A DNA stretch of 64,000 nt from Sciurus carolinensis. Lineage: Eukaryota; Chordata; Mammalia; Rodentia; Sciuridae. A program made the position numbers and the translations under genes. Positions 49,784 to 60,883 of this stretch are shown here, one piece after another; the stretch's first letter is position 1; every line of letters starts with the position of its first letter. The notes under the pieces were generated by a model. It saw only the letters and a program-made list of their open reading frames with translations. It did no database searches and was not told the DNA's origin. The DNA is taken from contig NC_062224.1 of assembly GCF_902686445.1 (NCBI RefSeq), forward strand, positions 18,765,123 to 18,829,122, read 5' to 3'.

Positions 49784-49784
<1 letters not shown>

Positions 49785-50732
49785 CCCTGGGCCAGAGCTG
49801 GCCTGGGAAGTAGGTAGAGTTTGAACGCATGTCTGTTCATGTTAGCTCTGACCACCCACATCCTCCTGGTTGTTCCAGGTTATTCCAGGCGTCTCAGGGG
49901 TCCACTCTGACCCCCAGCGATTCTTCTCCATCCTCTCCTCTGTGAGTCAAGCAGAACTTCTACAGCATAACTCCTGCCTGTTGCCTTCAAAATAATGATT
50001 CAAAAGAGGAGACAGGGAGTGATGGAGCCCATGAAAGTGAGGAGTGTAGGAGGAGAGGCCCTCGAGACAAACGAGCCATTGCAGCCATCAGAGCACTCTG
50101 CCTGTGTGGCCCGCAGGCCTGCCTCAGCTGTGTGTTGTCCTTGAATGGGCTGTTGGAGGTGGCTTCCCTCCCTCTTCCTCTGGCAGGGAGTTCTTGGAAA
50201 CAGGAGTTATTGGGAAACCCAAAGTAAACAGCTCAGCCTCTCCCCGGGGCCTAGGCAGGTTCTTGCCAGTGACTCCCCGGCAGTCTGTGGGACTTTCTGG
50301 GGGATGCAGGGACTGGGAGGCACCAGGCACAATTGGCAGTGAGAGACCCTGCAAAGGGAACGGGGTCCTGACTTCTCGGGGCATGTTGTCAGGTCTGGAT
50401 TAAAGAAAAGGCCAGACGTCAGCCTCTCGTTCATGTTCATTTCACAGCTGTGCAACGAAGAATCGAAAGCAACCAGAGCCCCCCTCTGTTTGAGCTAAGG
50501 CAGGTGCGTCTTCCTTATATGACGGTGGAGCCTGACCTCGGGGGAGGGATCCCAGGTCCTCCCAGGCAGGCAGCGCTTTCTCCTCAAAGAGCTGCATCTC
50601 CAGGGTCAGAGCAACGAGGGTGCCAGACGACGCTCAGAGGCCAGGCCAAGCTCGTTTTCTACATGGTCCTACCTGCCCATTTCCCAGTTCATGTGCGGTT
50701 GACTTTGAACTGAGGGTTTTGTCTGTTTGCTT
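49784..50732. other. intronic stretch, G+C richer, no gene
   Basis: A G+C-richer kilobase with overlapping frames on both strands (50104-50403 plus, 50124-50384 minus, and others) that exclude one another and lack families. No CpG clustering stands out. Confidence 0.5.
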
Positions 50733-50737
50733 TTTGT

Positions 50738-50906
50738 TTTGGCACTGGAGTTTGAATCCAGGAACACCACTGAACTGCATCCCCAGCCCTTTGTATATCT
50801 TATTTTGGGACAGGCTAAGCTGCTGAGGCTGGCCTTGAACTTGCAGTCCTCCTGCCTCAGCCTCCCAAGTTGTTGGGATTAAGGTGTGCACTACCGCACC
50901 CCTCTT
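50738..50906 (-). repeat. B1-dID-like composite SINE
   Basis: The antisense text 'ggcactggagtttgaatccaggaacaccactgaactgcatccccagcc', then 'gggacaggctaagctgctgaggctggccttgaacttgcagtcctcctgcctcagcctcccaagttg' identifies the ID and 7SL halves. The ID half is shortened. Confidence 0.88.
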
Positions 50907-51187
50907 TTAACCGAGGTTTTTAAGAGAACAAAACTCAGTAAGTAAGGCTTTGGCTTTGAGATCTGCCAGGTAGTTATGGGAATCATGGGCCATTCTCCTA
51001 GGGTGGGGCTAGAATGGGAGGCAGGGATTCAGCTCATGGCTTCCTGATGATCTTCACCTGGGATTGCATTCTTCCTGTCCGGGCCCTGTTCTGTTAGGAT
51101 CTGAGCAGGGGCTGGGGATGCACATGCTTCTGTTTCACTCCTGCTGTTTGTGAAATCAGGGCTCCCAGATACTGCTCTCCTGTACAC

Positions 51188-51367
51188 GTCAATCACTATG
51201 CTAGGCACTTAAGTCTTCGTGAGCTCTATTCATCCCTCAAAGGATGCTGGGAGGTAGACATTCTCATACCCATTTTGTAGATGAGAAACCTGAGACTCAG
51301 GTTGCCTGTGGTCCTCCAGCAAGGAAGTGACAAATAATTTAAGCCCAGTTCTGTCTAGTCACCTGTC
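51188..51367 (+). repeat. MIR SINE
   Basis: 'atcactatgctaggcacttaag...aaaggatgctgggaggtagacattctcatacccattttgtagatgagaaacctgagactcaggttgcc' is a well-kept MIR in sense. Confidence 0.8.
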
Positions 51368-51654
51368 CCCACCTCCCAGGAGAGTGAACACCCATTCACT
51401 CTTAGAGTGGGCCATTTCTTAATTATCCAGCTGACCTCAGAGACAAAGGAAGAAGAATCTGAAATTCAGCAGTTATACAGCATCTCACTATGATGTCCCA
51501 ACCTCTGTCCACACCTCAACTAGAAGAAAGGAATGTGTACTTAATTCCTTCTCCTTCCCTTGAAGGAGTGGAAGAGGGAAGGGAGGAAGGTAAGCTTTGC
51601 CTTTATAGTCTACATGTTTGATGGTCAGTGTCTGTAACATGGTGGTCAGGGGTG

Positions 51655-51858
51655 GGTTCTAAGGCCTGAGCTTCAGCTACTCACAAACCCACTGGGTAGA
51701 TTCCTTTACTTCTCCACCCTTGGTTTCTCTGACTGTATAAAGGGGTTAACAGTGGTATCTATTTGGAAGTTGGTGTGACATTAAATGAATCAACACTCAT
51801 AAACCACCAAGAAGAGTGGGTGGGCCATGATTCGTGTTCAATAAACGTGACCTATTTG
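51655..51858 (-). repeat. MIR SINE
   Basis: 'gattcctttacttctccacccttggtttctctgactgtataaaggggttaacagtggtatc...gtgttcaataaacgtgacc' is the antisense MIR order. Confidence 0.7.
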
Positions 51859-51971
51859 TATTAGTTAGGGTTTTCTGTGCATTTTTTATTTTGCGTGTGT
51901 GTTGGGTGTTATTTCTTCTTTGTTTCCAGCCTCAAATACTTCTCCAAAGAGTTCCAGAAGGTCGCTAGCTC

Positions 51972-52165
51972 AGCCAGGTGCTGCGATATACTCTTGTTAT
52001 CTCAGCCACTGGGAGGCTGAGGTGGGAGGGTCACGAGTTTGAGGTCAGCCTGGGAAACTCGCAACTTAGCAAGACTCTGTCTCAAAATTGAGAAAAAAAA
52101 AAAGAAAAAGGCTGGAGATGTAGCTCAGTGGTAGAGTGACCCTGGGCACCACAATTAAAAAAGGA
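51972..52165 (+). repeat. B1-dID-like composite SINE
   Basis: Sense copy: 'agccaggtgctgcgatatactcttgttatctcagccactgggaggctgaggtgggagggtcacgagtttgaggtcagcctgggaaac...tagcaagactctgtctcaaaattgag', an A-rich linker, then the ID part 'ggctggagatgtagctcagtggtagagtgaccctgggcacc' with an internal deletion, and an A/G-rich tail. Confidence 0.92.
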
Positions 52166-52644
52166 AGGAAGGACGTAAGAACGAACACACCGACTCTTCT
52201 GCCACCGTTCGTTACCTGTCCACTGACCTGTCTGAAATCTTGTGAGTTTCCGATCTGTAGGGACGGCAGGGAAAGTTGATCTGTGTGATCTCTGTGAATG
52301 TTGTCACTATTCTGTGGCAGTTAGGTCACAGCCAGCTCTAACCTCTGACCTCCAGGGTAGAGGACATGCAGCAAGGTCATCGGTAACTGTGGAATGGGTC
52401 CTCATGGCAGCAAAATCATTTTGTAGGTGAAATCTTTACTACGATCGAGGCTTATTTTTCTCCTTGATGGTACTGGGTTGGAGAAAGGAAGCTATTTACA
52501 CTAACGAGAAGATCTGTGTGGGTGAAGAGAAATAGTTCTGTATTTAGTCCTCTCCTTCCATTAGCAAAGTGTGGGTCTGGGCCGAATCCTGCACTTACCG
52601 TGGCCGGGATTTGGCCTCTGGGCCGAGCTGGAGTTCAGGCTTTG

Positions 52645-52800
52645 AAGCCTGGGTGGCTGCTAATCCCACTTCCTGTCTTGCCTGGGTGACTGTGGACAGT
52701 TGTCCCCACCTCTCTGAGCATTCCTTTCTCATCTGTAGTAAAATGGAATTGTGGGAAGTTCTACTTCCTGGAGTCGTGAGGATGGAATGAGAGAATACAA
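52645..52800 (-). repeat. MIR SINE
   Basis: 'cctgggtgactgtggacagttgtccccacctctctgagcattcctttctcatctgtagtaaaatggaattg...ggatggaatgagagaatac' is antisense MIR. Confidence 0.75.
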
Positions 52801-53231
52801 ACGAAAACTTGCCTGTCTTCCCTGGGGGCTCGTTCTCCAGAGCCCCCTGGACTGGCGTCTCTCCACATGCCCCTGGTGTGTGATAGGAGAAGCTGGCCTC
52901 TCCTTGGGAGAAGGGGACAGGCATGAGCAGCTCGGGCCTGTGGGCCTCCGTCCGCTCAGAGGAGGCTGCCTGCTCCGGAAGCCCATTCTGATCCCCTTCC
53001 TCAGGGGAGGCCTTCAGTGGCCGGGCTTCCTAATGCACAGGTCAGTATTAGCCAACCCCAGGTCTAAAACCGAGTCTGCCAGCTGCCTGATCAGGAATAG
53101 GGTTTACGTTTTTGTGCCTTCCTTTATGAGTGTCTTCTCCGTCTCATTTTTCTTGTTTTTCTAAGCTTGGCAGAAGAATGGCGGAGCTTTGCGTATTGAC
53201 TCCTTAAAGCCCAGTAGTGCTCAGGGAGTGC

Positions 53232-53505
53232 TTGGCCTAAAGTCTTTCTAGTATGGTTTAGACATAAAATACCCGCTTGGGGACTGTATCTGTCCCTGAC
53301 ACTTTTCTCTTGCTCTCTAGCCGCCATGAACTGAGCAACTTTCCTCGGCCACACCCCTGAACCATGATGTCCTACCTCACCTCAGGCCCAGAGCAATGGA
53401 GCCAACTGACCATGGACTGAATGAGCCAAAATAACTCTTTCTCTTTTTAAGTGGCTTATGTCAGGTACTCTGGTCACAGTGGTGAAAAGGTGATGAACAC
53501 ACCCT
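53232..53505 (+). repeat. MaLR-like LTR remnant
   Basis: 'tctagtatggtttagacataaaatacccgc' at the 5' side, 'gccgccatgaactgagcaactttcctcggcc' in the middle and 'gaatgagccaaaataactctttctctttttaagtggcttatgtcaggtactctggtcacagtggtgaaaaggtgatgaacaca' at the end give a full-length-looking MaLR-type LTR. Its 3' half is repeated in reverse at 30122-30315. Confidence 0.7.
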
Positions 53506-54217
53506 TTTACGTGACTGGGGGTGATGGGTGCATTGTCAAGGGGCACCTAGCATCCCATGGAGGGGTGAACTTGGAACCAGGGAAGCTGATCCTTCCATCT
53601 GCCACATACAAGATGTATCCTTGGTTGGGCCACAGAGGTGACCTCTGAGACTTGATGTTCCTCATCTGCATAATGCAGGAAATTTAACGACCCTGTGAGC
53701 TGTTTTACTAATTAGCTGGGAGAACAGACAAAACTGGACTCTCAGCAAGTGCTGAGGATGAATTTGCCTCCCCAAAGTACGGAGGTTAAGGGAGAAAATG
53801 GGAATGCACATATTCTCTTCTTAGAAGAGAGTAGAGTCAAATCCTGGTGAGTTACTTTGAGGTCATTTAGGGACCCCTTCCTGGGCTTCTCTGGCTCAAG
53901 GCTGATTTGTGAAGCTCTTCATACTGGGCAGAACCAATGTTTCCAAATGTGTTTATTTCTCTCTCCTTCTTGGACTTTAAAACCAAGTAAAAATTTATCA
54001 CCCATGTTTCATTCCCCCCATTAGCAAGGATAATACAGACTGAGTGTATGGGAACCTTCTAGCAAACTGTCCCCCAGCAAGGGTAAGGTGCTCTTGAGAG
54101 GTGTTGTAAGTCTTGCAATAAGGATTCAGAAGACCTTCTTGGACATTTAGTGGGGTGTTAATTTCCCAGGAACATCACAATGCACTGTTCCCATCTGCTC
54201 AGCATCCCTGAACAGGC

Positions 54218-54237
54218 CCTACCTCTGCGGCAGACGC
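54218..54237 (+). repeat. 20-bp sequence shared with 55321-55340
   Basis: This 20-mer is found exactly again at 55321-55340, 1.1 kb away. It lies in otherwise unlike sequence at both sites. Confidence 0.97.
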
Positions 54238-54587
54238 AGAAGCCTAAATCTCCCAGCTAGGACCTGCACCCTGGAATGGCCCTGAGGATCCAGAGCAAGA
54301 AACAACTTTGAGGACTGCTCCAATGTATCAGGGAACTTTTCTACCCAGACACAAAATGACTTTTGCCTTTACCACTATCAGGAGCGCAAACTCAGAACTC
54401 ATTTTTATTTTTTTTAGGAAAGTAGAATTCAATAACAAAACAAAACTGAAGAAAATATACAAAAGCAAATGCAGCCAGTAACAGAGATGCACAGGCTCAC
54501 GTTTTGCCGTTTGTGTGGTCAGATTTAAGACTGTCTGGTTTTTAGGGGCAGTTTTTCTTTTTCCGTAATACATCAGTATGTGTCACT

Positions 54588-54648
54588 CAGGCAGTGGAGG
54601 AAGGAACTTCAGGTTACGTTCTGTCACCCAAAATTCAGCACCACGGAC
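54588..54648 (+). repeat. 61-bp sequence shared with 55246-55306
   Basis: The block starting caggcagtggaggaagg and ending agcaccacggac is repeated at 55246-55306 with three substitutions in 61 bp. No family recognised. Spacing from the 20-mer at 54218 is 370 bp here but only 14 bp in the second copy. Confidence 0.97.
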
Positions 54649-54707
54649 CTGAAAAACAGCAACTGTAAAGGACTCCACTGCAAAGCAGACAGGTTGTATT
54701 ATTTTAT

Positions 54708-54746
54708 TTGTTTTGGTGGTGGGAATTGAACCCAGGACAAACTCTC
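54708..54746 (-). repeat. ID SINE fragment
   Basis: 'ttttggtggtgggaattgaacccaggac' is the antisense ID 3' part, truncated after the B box. Confidence 0.55.
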
Positions 54747-54847
54747 CGTCTCTCGCTTTCTTTTTTCCTCAAACATGTTGGATGGAAATCTTGGGATAAC
54801 AAACCAGGAAGGGCCTGTGGGACGGTGGTTCGGTGCTTTGGCCTTTC

Positions 54848-55012
54848 AGGGTCGAGCTGGTCTGTGTTGATTTGGGCAAATTATTTCAGCTGTCTAAGTG
54901 TCAAGTGTCTCGTGGGTGAAATCATAGGGTTGGTGTAAGGAGAAAATGGACCCGTCTATGTAAAGCACTTGGGACTGTGCCTGGCAGACCTAAGTGCCAG
55001 TAGCAGCTGTTT
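54848..55012 (-). repeat. MIR SINE
   Basis: 'gtctgtgttgatttgggcaaattatttcagctgtctaagtg...gtgaaatcatagggttggtgtaaggagaaaatgg...tgtaaagcacttgggactgtgcctggcag' is antisense MIR. Confidence 0.75.
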
Positions 55013-55245
55013 GTCATTATTGTTTTTCTTATTGTTGCTGCAATTCCAAGTCCAGCTTGCCAGGTCCTTATCCTCTAGCAGAGGGGCCATGCAAGGAAAT
55101 GGGCATTGAGCTCCGGTGCAGAGGAAGCCAGGTGTGTCACAGCGATGGGCAGAACCCACACCAGCCAGGCCAGGGACATTGTGGGGGAATAGATGGCCTG
55201 GCTACGTCTTAAAGGACAGATGACCAGGACCTGTGGGAACACCAA

Positions 55246-55340
55246 CAGGCAGTGGAGGAAGGAACTTCAGGTTCTGTTCTGTCACACAAAATTCAGCACC
55301 ACGGACTAATAATTTCTGGGCCTACCTCTGCGGCAGACGC
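55246..55340 (+). repeat. composite of two upstream segments
   Basis: 55246-55306 copies 54588-54648 and 55321-55340 copies 54218-54237, so the order is reversed relative to the upstream locus. A 14-nt spacer (taataatttctggg) lies between them, and ctaataa occurs on both sides of the 20-mer (55305-55311 and 55341-55346 in shortened form). Confidence 0.9.
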
Positions 55341-55869
55341 CTAATAAGTGAAGAGGAGTTTGTAGACCCTGAGAAAATATGCTAGAAGCAGAAGGAAAGT
55401 CAGAGTCTGAGATGCCAGGTCTGAGAGCAGACTTAAGAGGGAGGAAATGATCAACCCCTGAACATCCAGAGCATTCAAGAAAAATAGACTAGAAAGTGTT
55501 CCTTGCATGTGGTGATGAGGAAGTCACCTGTGCTTCCGCAAGGACCCTTCTGCCAAGTGTAAAATGTTAACAACTGGTTCTCAGGGAGGGGTTGGGAGGA
55601 GGAAGAAATCTTGATTTGTAGCATTTGCCCATTTCCAGAGTGTCAGTACTTCCAGGATACCTGACCGAAAGAGATGGCAAAGGACAGTCTGAACCAGGAA
55701 CTATGGATGAAAAACAAGCATGTGTCTATCACACTACCCAACCAACCTGACTCTTCCCAACTACTTGATGGCTATGTCTCCATTTCAAATTATGCCTTGA
55801 TTTTATGGCCAGTACATTTGTTTACAGTGCATTTGATTAGTAGGAGTCAGGACCTGAGAACCCATAAAA

Positions 55870-56070
55870 GAAATGATCATAACAGCAAACACTTTTCCAA
55901 AGCACTCAGTATTGACAAAGCCCTCTTGTAAGAATTGTACATATCAGTTCAAACAATAGTCCCTCCATTTTATTGATGAAGAGAATGAAGCACAGAGATA
56001 CTTAGTCATGTGTCTAAAGTCACACGAGTCTCAGAATCAGGATTTGAATGTAGGCCTTGTTTCCAGGTCT
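55870..56070 (+). repeat. MIR SINE
   Basis: 'cataacagcaaacacttttccaaagcactcagtattg...tcccttccattt'-type core 'ctccattttattgatgaagagaatgaagcacagagatacttag' and 'aggatttgaatgtaggcc' are in sense MIR order. Confidence 0.75.
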
Positions 56071-56572
56071 GTTTTCCAGCTGACACCATATGCTGGTTCT
56101 TAAGTTGTGAGTGCCCAGAGGTGAGAATAAGACCCTGGGCCCTTAGACCCCATCAAAGTATAGAGAACCTGGGAAGCTCTACCCAAACTATTAAACATGG
56201 GCCCCTGCCTGTCCCTGAAGGGTGCAAGAGAGACCGTCTGGGGTCTTTGATGTCCTGAAATGTTCATTCCTGCAGTTCTGCGCCTTCTCCTGGTTTCTGA
56301 GGACTCATCTGTGCTTATTCTGGCGTCAGATATTTGCTTCCTGGTGAGGAGGCTCAGTCCAGCTCTGAGGTCACACCTCTGGCTGGGATGGGCTGTTGCA
56401 GATGGTCCTTGCCTGCATACCTACCTGCACCCCAGTCCTGGGTGCTTCCTATCACTCGTGGTTTCTCTTGCTCCAGGTTATGCTGATAATGCCTTATCAC
56501 TCCACTTCACTGGGCACTTCATTTCTGAGATGAGGCCATTAAGGGGCTAATAAAATGGGAACTTGCTGGAGC

Positions 56573-56652
56573 AGTAGTTAAAATAAAAAGCTCTCCCTCT
56601 CCAGACAGGCTCAGTAGTTAGAATAAGAAGCTCTCCCTCTCCAGATGGGCTC
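56573..56652 (+). repeat. 40-bp tandem duplication
   Basis: Two adjacent 40-bp units start agtagtta and end gggctc/aggctc, with four differences in 40. They contain ctctccctctccaga in both copies. Confidence 0.95.
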
Positions 56653-57240
56653 CTGAGTGCTTTGCCAGAAGACAGAACAAGTATTTGCCCCCTCCTCCTT
56701 GGAGACCTTCAGGGGATGCCACTGGGTATTTTGGGGAGCTTCTACTTCAAAATCTCTGGGCTGGAAAAATGGCAACCGTCAAGGATCGTGGAGAGACTTC
56801 CCTGAAGAACAAAACTGGCTTTGGAGGCAGGAAGGGCTTGACATCCTCTGGCTAGTTCTTGGCACGTGTGTCATCTGAGGTTAAGTTTTAACACTGTGGC
56901 TTAACGGGGGCCTGGCTGTACCAGGTGATTGACTGGATGACTGGAAGGAGACACTGGAGTTCCCTCTGCTTTTCCTGGTGGAGGAAAAAGAAGGCGTTTT
57001 CAGAGAGAAAGAGGAGGCTCTGCGCTGAGGGCCTGCCGGACGCATGTTCTCCAGGTGAGGCAGGTCTGTCTGCTTCTGTGAGCACTTGGCCCATCACCTG
57101 AATAGCCAAATGCTGGAACTATATGATTTCAAACACAGAGGCCTAAAATTTCTATGATTTTGTTGACACCATAAAAATCTTCAGCATCTTCTTGTTGTTA
57201 GTGTTGTTGCAGTAAACAAACAAACAAACAAAAAACCCCT
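56653..57240. other. intronic stretch, no gene
   Basis: Nothing recognised up to the (AAAC)n run at 57214-57233 that precedes the pseudogene. Confidence 0.5.
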
Positions 57241-57779
57241 CAGCCCTTTCCATCAAGATGGTGCTAAAAGTGAAGAAGGATGTTCCTGCCCCTTCCCAAA
57301 GCGGAAGCCAAAGCCACAGCTTCAGAGGCCAACGAGGCAGTGCCAAAGGCATCCGTGGCTACATGAAAAGGAGATCCTCACATCACCAACCTGGCAGCTC
57401 AAGACACTCGTGATCCCAATGCAGCCCAAATACCCTTGGAAGAAACCAGCCTGGCCACGTGCAGCTGTGACTTTCTCCTGACCACCAAGTCCGCCAGGAG
57501 GAAGACAGAAGTCAATCGCACGCTGCGTTCACTGTGGACGTCAAGGCCAACAAGCTTCAGAACAGACAGGCTGTGAAGCAGATCTGTGACATTGACGTGG
57601 CCAGGGTCCACACCTGGATCAGGCCTGACAGCGAGAAGAAGGCGTACGTTCAAGTGGCTCCTGATTGTGATGCTTTGGAGTAGCTGACAAAATTGGGATC
57701 TTCTAAAGTGAGTCCAGCTGGCTAATTCTAAATATAGCTTTTTCACCATAAAAAAAAAATAAAAATAAAAAAAAAAAAC
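57241..57779 (+). pseudogene. RPL23A: RPL23A processed pseudogene
   Basis: This is a reverse-transcribed copy of the mRNA for ribosomal protein uL23 (RPL23A), without introns. It has a short 5' leader, an ATG at 57258-57260, a body, the typical RPL23A 3' UTR (gagtccagctggctaattctaaatata...ttcaccataaa) and a tail of about 30 nt (57750-57779). The best-kept part (57528-57680) reads [51 protein letters not shown], against the family FIVDVKANK...[32 protein letters not shown]. It is broken. There is a +1 shift about 13 codons in, then an early TGA at 57364-57366, an eroded and partly deleted middle, and a 1-bp deletion near the end that gives TAG at 57681-57683 ahead of the ancestral stop (57704-57706). 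It is sense to the host gene but has no reason to be translated. Confidence 0.93.
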
Positions 57780-58845
57780 AAGCCAACCCAGCTAGTGTAG
57801 TCTTGGCACGGGGTCCTATAAGGCAAAGACATGTCAGGGACCCATTTTTGGACTGTATCTTCAGGGAATATGATAGCTCAGTAGAAGAGTGTGCCTGCTC
57901 TGTCTCCAGACCTGACTAGACGGTGTGTGGGGTGGCACCTCTGTCCCTTGATTGATGGCAGGACTAAAGGTAGGCAGGGCCAAAGACCGAAATCCACTTC
58001 TTCCTATTGTTTAGGGGTAACCCCAACTGTCCCCAAGGATTCAATCTATGCATCCTTAAACCCTTCCTGTAGCAACTACGAGGCCCCAGGAAGCTTTAAG
58101 ACAAAGTCTGAGACTCCATATCCAGAATGGCCACCTCCTACCTGGGCACCTGAGTGTGATAGCTGGCCCTCCAACATGGGCAGCTGGTGCTCCTGGCAAC
58201 AAACCAGGAGTACTCAGATCACAGCCGTCACATCACACGCGACTATGAGAAGCCACTGAAAAAATAGGGCAGCGTTATTGAAAATCCTGATTACATTTTT
58301 CTCATGTGAAGTATGTGAAATGGCCTGGAAACTGCACGCTTGTTCTGTTTTGAAACTCTGGAACTCATTTCACTTTCATTATGCAGTTGCTGAGGGTCAG
58401 GGCAGTTTTTGGATGTGGCTGCTTGGCTTTGTTAACTCTCTGTCTCCCACGCTGGCTCCCTCTTGAATATTTTTAAAGAAACAGAATAAGAAGTAAGTTC
58501 AGCGAAGGACGAGTCAAAGCAGGGTAAGATTTAAGTGTACTTTGCCTGAACTCCACCGAAGCCAAAGACATAAATTTTACTTATTTTCGGTCTCTGTTAT
58601 TTCTATTTTTGGTTTGGATATGTGGCCCTGCTTGCAGTGTCATGGAATCACTTACTCATAAAAATGTCAGATGAAAGGGGCCTAGAGGGGGACACCTCCC
58701 CGATGAATGGATATCATCAGTCCTGACTTCTAGACAAGACTGTCAACGGTAGAGAGGTCGCTGTCTTGTCAGGACAACGAAACGATTAGGAAATTCATTC
58801 TTAAGCTTCTCTTGCTTTCTAAGACATTTCCCTTAGTGCTTGGTG
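57780..58845. other. intronic stretch, no gene
   Basis: No repeat family recognised. The frame 57891-58259 (122 codons, plus) has no domain or splice context. Confidence 0.5.
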
Positions 58846-58847
58846 AT

Positions 58848-59012
58848 CATGATAATGACAATACTTAATTGTATTGACAGCTTACTATGGGTTATGCGTT
58901 GTGCCTGGGACTTAATGTAATATCTCATTTAATCTTTGCAAGAGTTTTCAAGGTAAGCAATAATATCCTTACTTTATAGAAAGGAAAACGGGTGGAGAGG
59001 AGACTGTAACTT
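58848..59012 (+). repeat. MIR SINE
   Basis: 'gataatgacaatacttaattgtattgacagcttactatgggttatgcgttgtgcctgggacttaatgtaatatctcatttaatctttgc' is sense MIR. Confidence 0.8.
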
Positions 59013-59324
59013 GGTCTGTAGGAGCCTCATTCCAGAGGTGGCTGTAACCGAGTTCTACCCACCTCTCACTGCACCCACCTTCCCAGCCAATGTACAAGGG
59101 GATGTTCCCAGCTAGTTCTAGACCAAGTGTCAAAGTGGTCTGAGGGTCACAGTGATTCCTTGGGCATCCACATCACGTTTTGGTAGAGTTGATTTTCCCC
59201 CACAAGGCCCACCAGGATTTTACCCTTCTGCACACACAACCTCTGTTAGTTTACAGCTGCCCCAACTCTTACTTTCCTACTGAATTATTATGATTTTTTT
59301 GACTGAAGGGAGGCAGAGTAGGGT

Positions 59325-59552
59325 GTAGTTAAGAGGAGCCAGACTGCTCTCAGAGCAGGCTCTGCAGCTAGCCAGGTCACCTTGCACAGTGTACTTGACC
59401 TCTGCATGTCCCAGTGTCCTCATCCATAAAGTGGTCATGACGATAGTACTTACTTCATTGGATTATGAAAATGGAATTAATTAATACTTACAAACTCTTA
59501 GAACATAGTCTGGCATGCAGCAGGTGTTTAATAAATGTTGTTATTGTTACAT
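59325..59552 (-). repeat. MIR SINE, near full length
   Basis: 'taagaggagccagactgctctcagagcaggctctgcagctagccaggtcacc', 'cagtgtcctcatccataaagtggtcatgacgatagtacttacttcattggattatg' and 'gaacatagtctggcatgcagcaggtgtttaataaatgttgttattg' span the antisense MIR from end to end. Confidence 0.88.
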
Positions 59553-59825
59553 GCAAGTTGAATCTAGGTCATTGACCAAAAAATATTAAACCAGGGCTTT
59601 AAATCATACACACATTTAAATCAAGCAGATCCAACCATGAGCATTCTCTTTTGTCTGTAATTAAAAAATACTACAAAGCTTTATTTTGCCTGTTCTCTAT
59701 ATTTGACAAAATATAAAATCCATAGTTTTATATGTTCTAAAGTTCTAAATATAGATTAGTTTATTAGATTGAATATATAAAAATATGCATACCTTACTTT
59801 GTGAGCAATCTAAAGCATTTTCATG

Positions 59826-59905
59826 GGGCCTGGTATGTAGCTCAGAGTCCACTGCTTGCCTAGCATGGGTTCCATCTCCAGTACTACACCCCCCCAAAAA
59901 AAATA
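59826..59905 (+). repeat. ID SINE
   Basis: Sense ID with 'gggcctggtatgtagctcagagtccactgcttgcctagcatgggttccatctccagtactaca' and an A-tail. The 8-bp ttcatggg at 59820-59827 and 59906-59913 is a probable target duplication. Several bases are missing between the boxes. Confidence 0.85.
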
Positions 59906-59913
59906 TTCATGGG

Positions 59914-60705
59914 AAATTTTGACTACCATATTATGTAATTTTTGCTGGTCACTTGGTAGCCTAGCCTCTTTTTAAGTTTTGACTGAGTTCACATTTGTGA
60001 TAAAACACTGGAGCCCTCCACCCCACCTCCCCAGGAAGACTCGTTACCCCGTGTGCTCCCCCCTGTCCGACATTGCTCATTAACCATGGGGAAGACTGCA
60101 CGAGAATGCTCTAGGCCCAAGCTGTTGTGATGCGGGCGACAGATGTGTCTCTTGTACCTTGATTCTTTCGGCAATGGTCATACCAGATATTGTGTTGGAA
60201 ACTGCTGACCCAGAAGGGTCAGCCAGAAGTCTCCGCCCTTCACAGAAAGGTGTGTGTGAAATAATTCCAGCACCTTCTGGTGAGGTAGGCGCATTTCCAA
60301 CTCCTTGGCAGTGCATCAGGTACCCAGACCCAGGGGTGCCCAGAAAAGGCAACACTGGAAATGAGTTCGATGGCTGTACAGGTGGCTGAGCTGGAGGACA
60401 GAGGAGGCACTCTGAGAAGGGAAGATGCAGGAAGTCAGAGGGCCCAAAGGGTGTTTGTGTGATGGACAGAGAAAGGGAGGAGGTGGAAGGGGTGGCCCAG
60501 AGGGTAGAGGTGAGTGGGAGCCATTGATGATTCTAAGCAGAAGGAATGGGCTTGCTTTTGCCATTGAGATTCTCCATGTTTTGTATTCTATTTCGATCTA
60601 AGTGTAGGAATATATTTGAGTAATTAATTCCATCAAGTTAAGTTCCAAGCTCTTTGCCTCTTTTTGGAAATGGAACCAAAGAAAGGAGTCTAGGTGTGCA
60701 TGAAC
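59914..60705. other. intronic stretch, no gene
   Basis: No repeat or gene recognised; a purine-rich patch at 60400-60520. Confidence 0.5.
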
Positions 60706-60708
60706 GTA

Positions 60709-60744
60709 CGTGTGTGTGGGGTGTGTGTGTGTGTGTGTGTGTGT
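60709..60744 (+). repeat. (GT)n microsatellite
   Basis: About 17 GT units with one GGG interruption at 60718-60721. Confidence 0.92.
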
Positions 60745-60883
60745 AAGATATAGTTACGAACTGGTAAGAAAATATGAAGAAATGAAATTAGTTTTACTAT
60801 TAGGGAAGAATGGGCAAACTTAAATTTTTTTATGTGATGTTTCAAAATTGATTGAAGAAACAAAATTTGAATTATCTGGGCCA

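Noticed and set aside
57258..57683. Functional RPL23A gene or exon
   Set aside because: It has no introns, ends in a poly(A) tail, and contains frameshifts, an early TGA, a deleted middle and a premature TAG.
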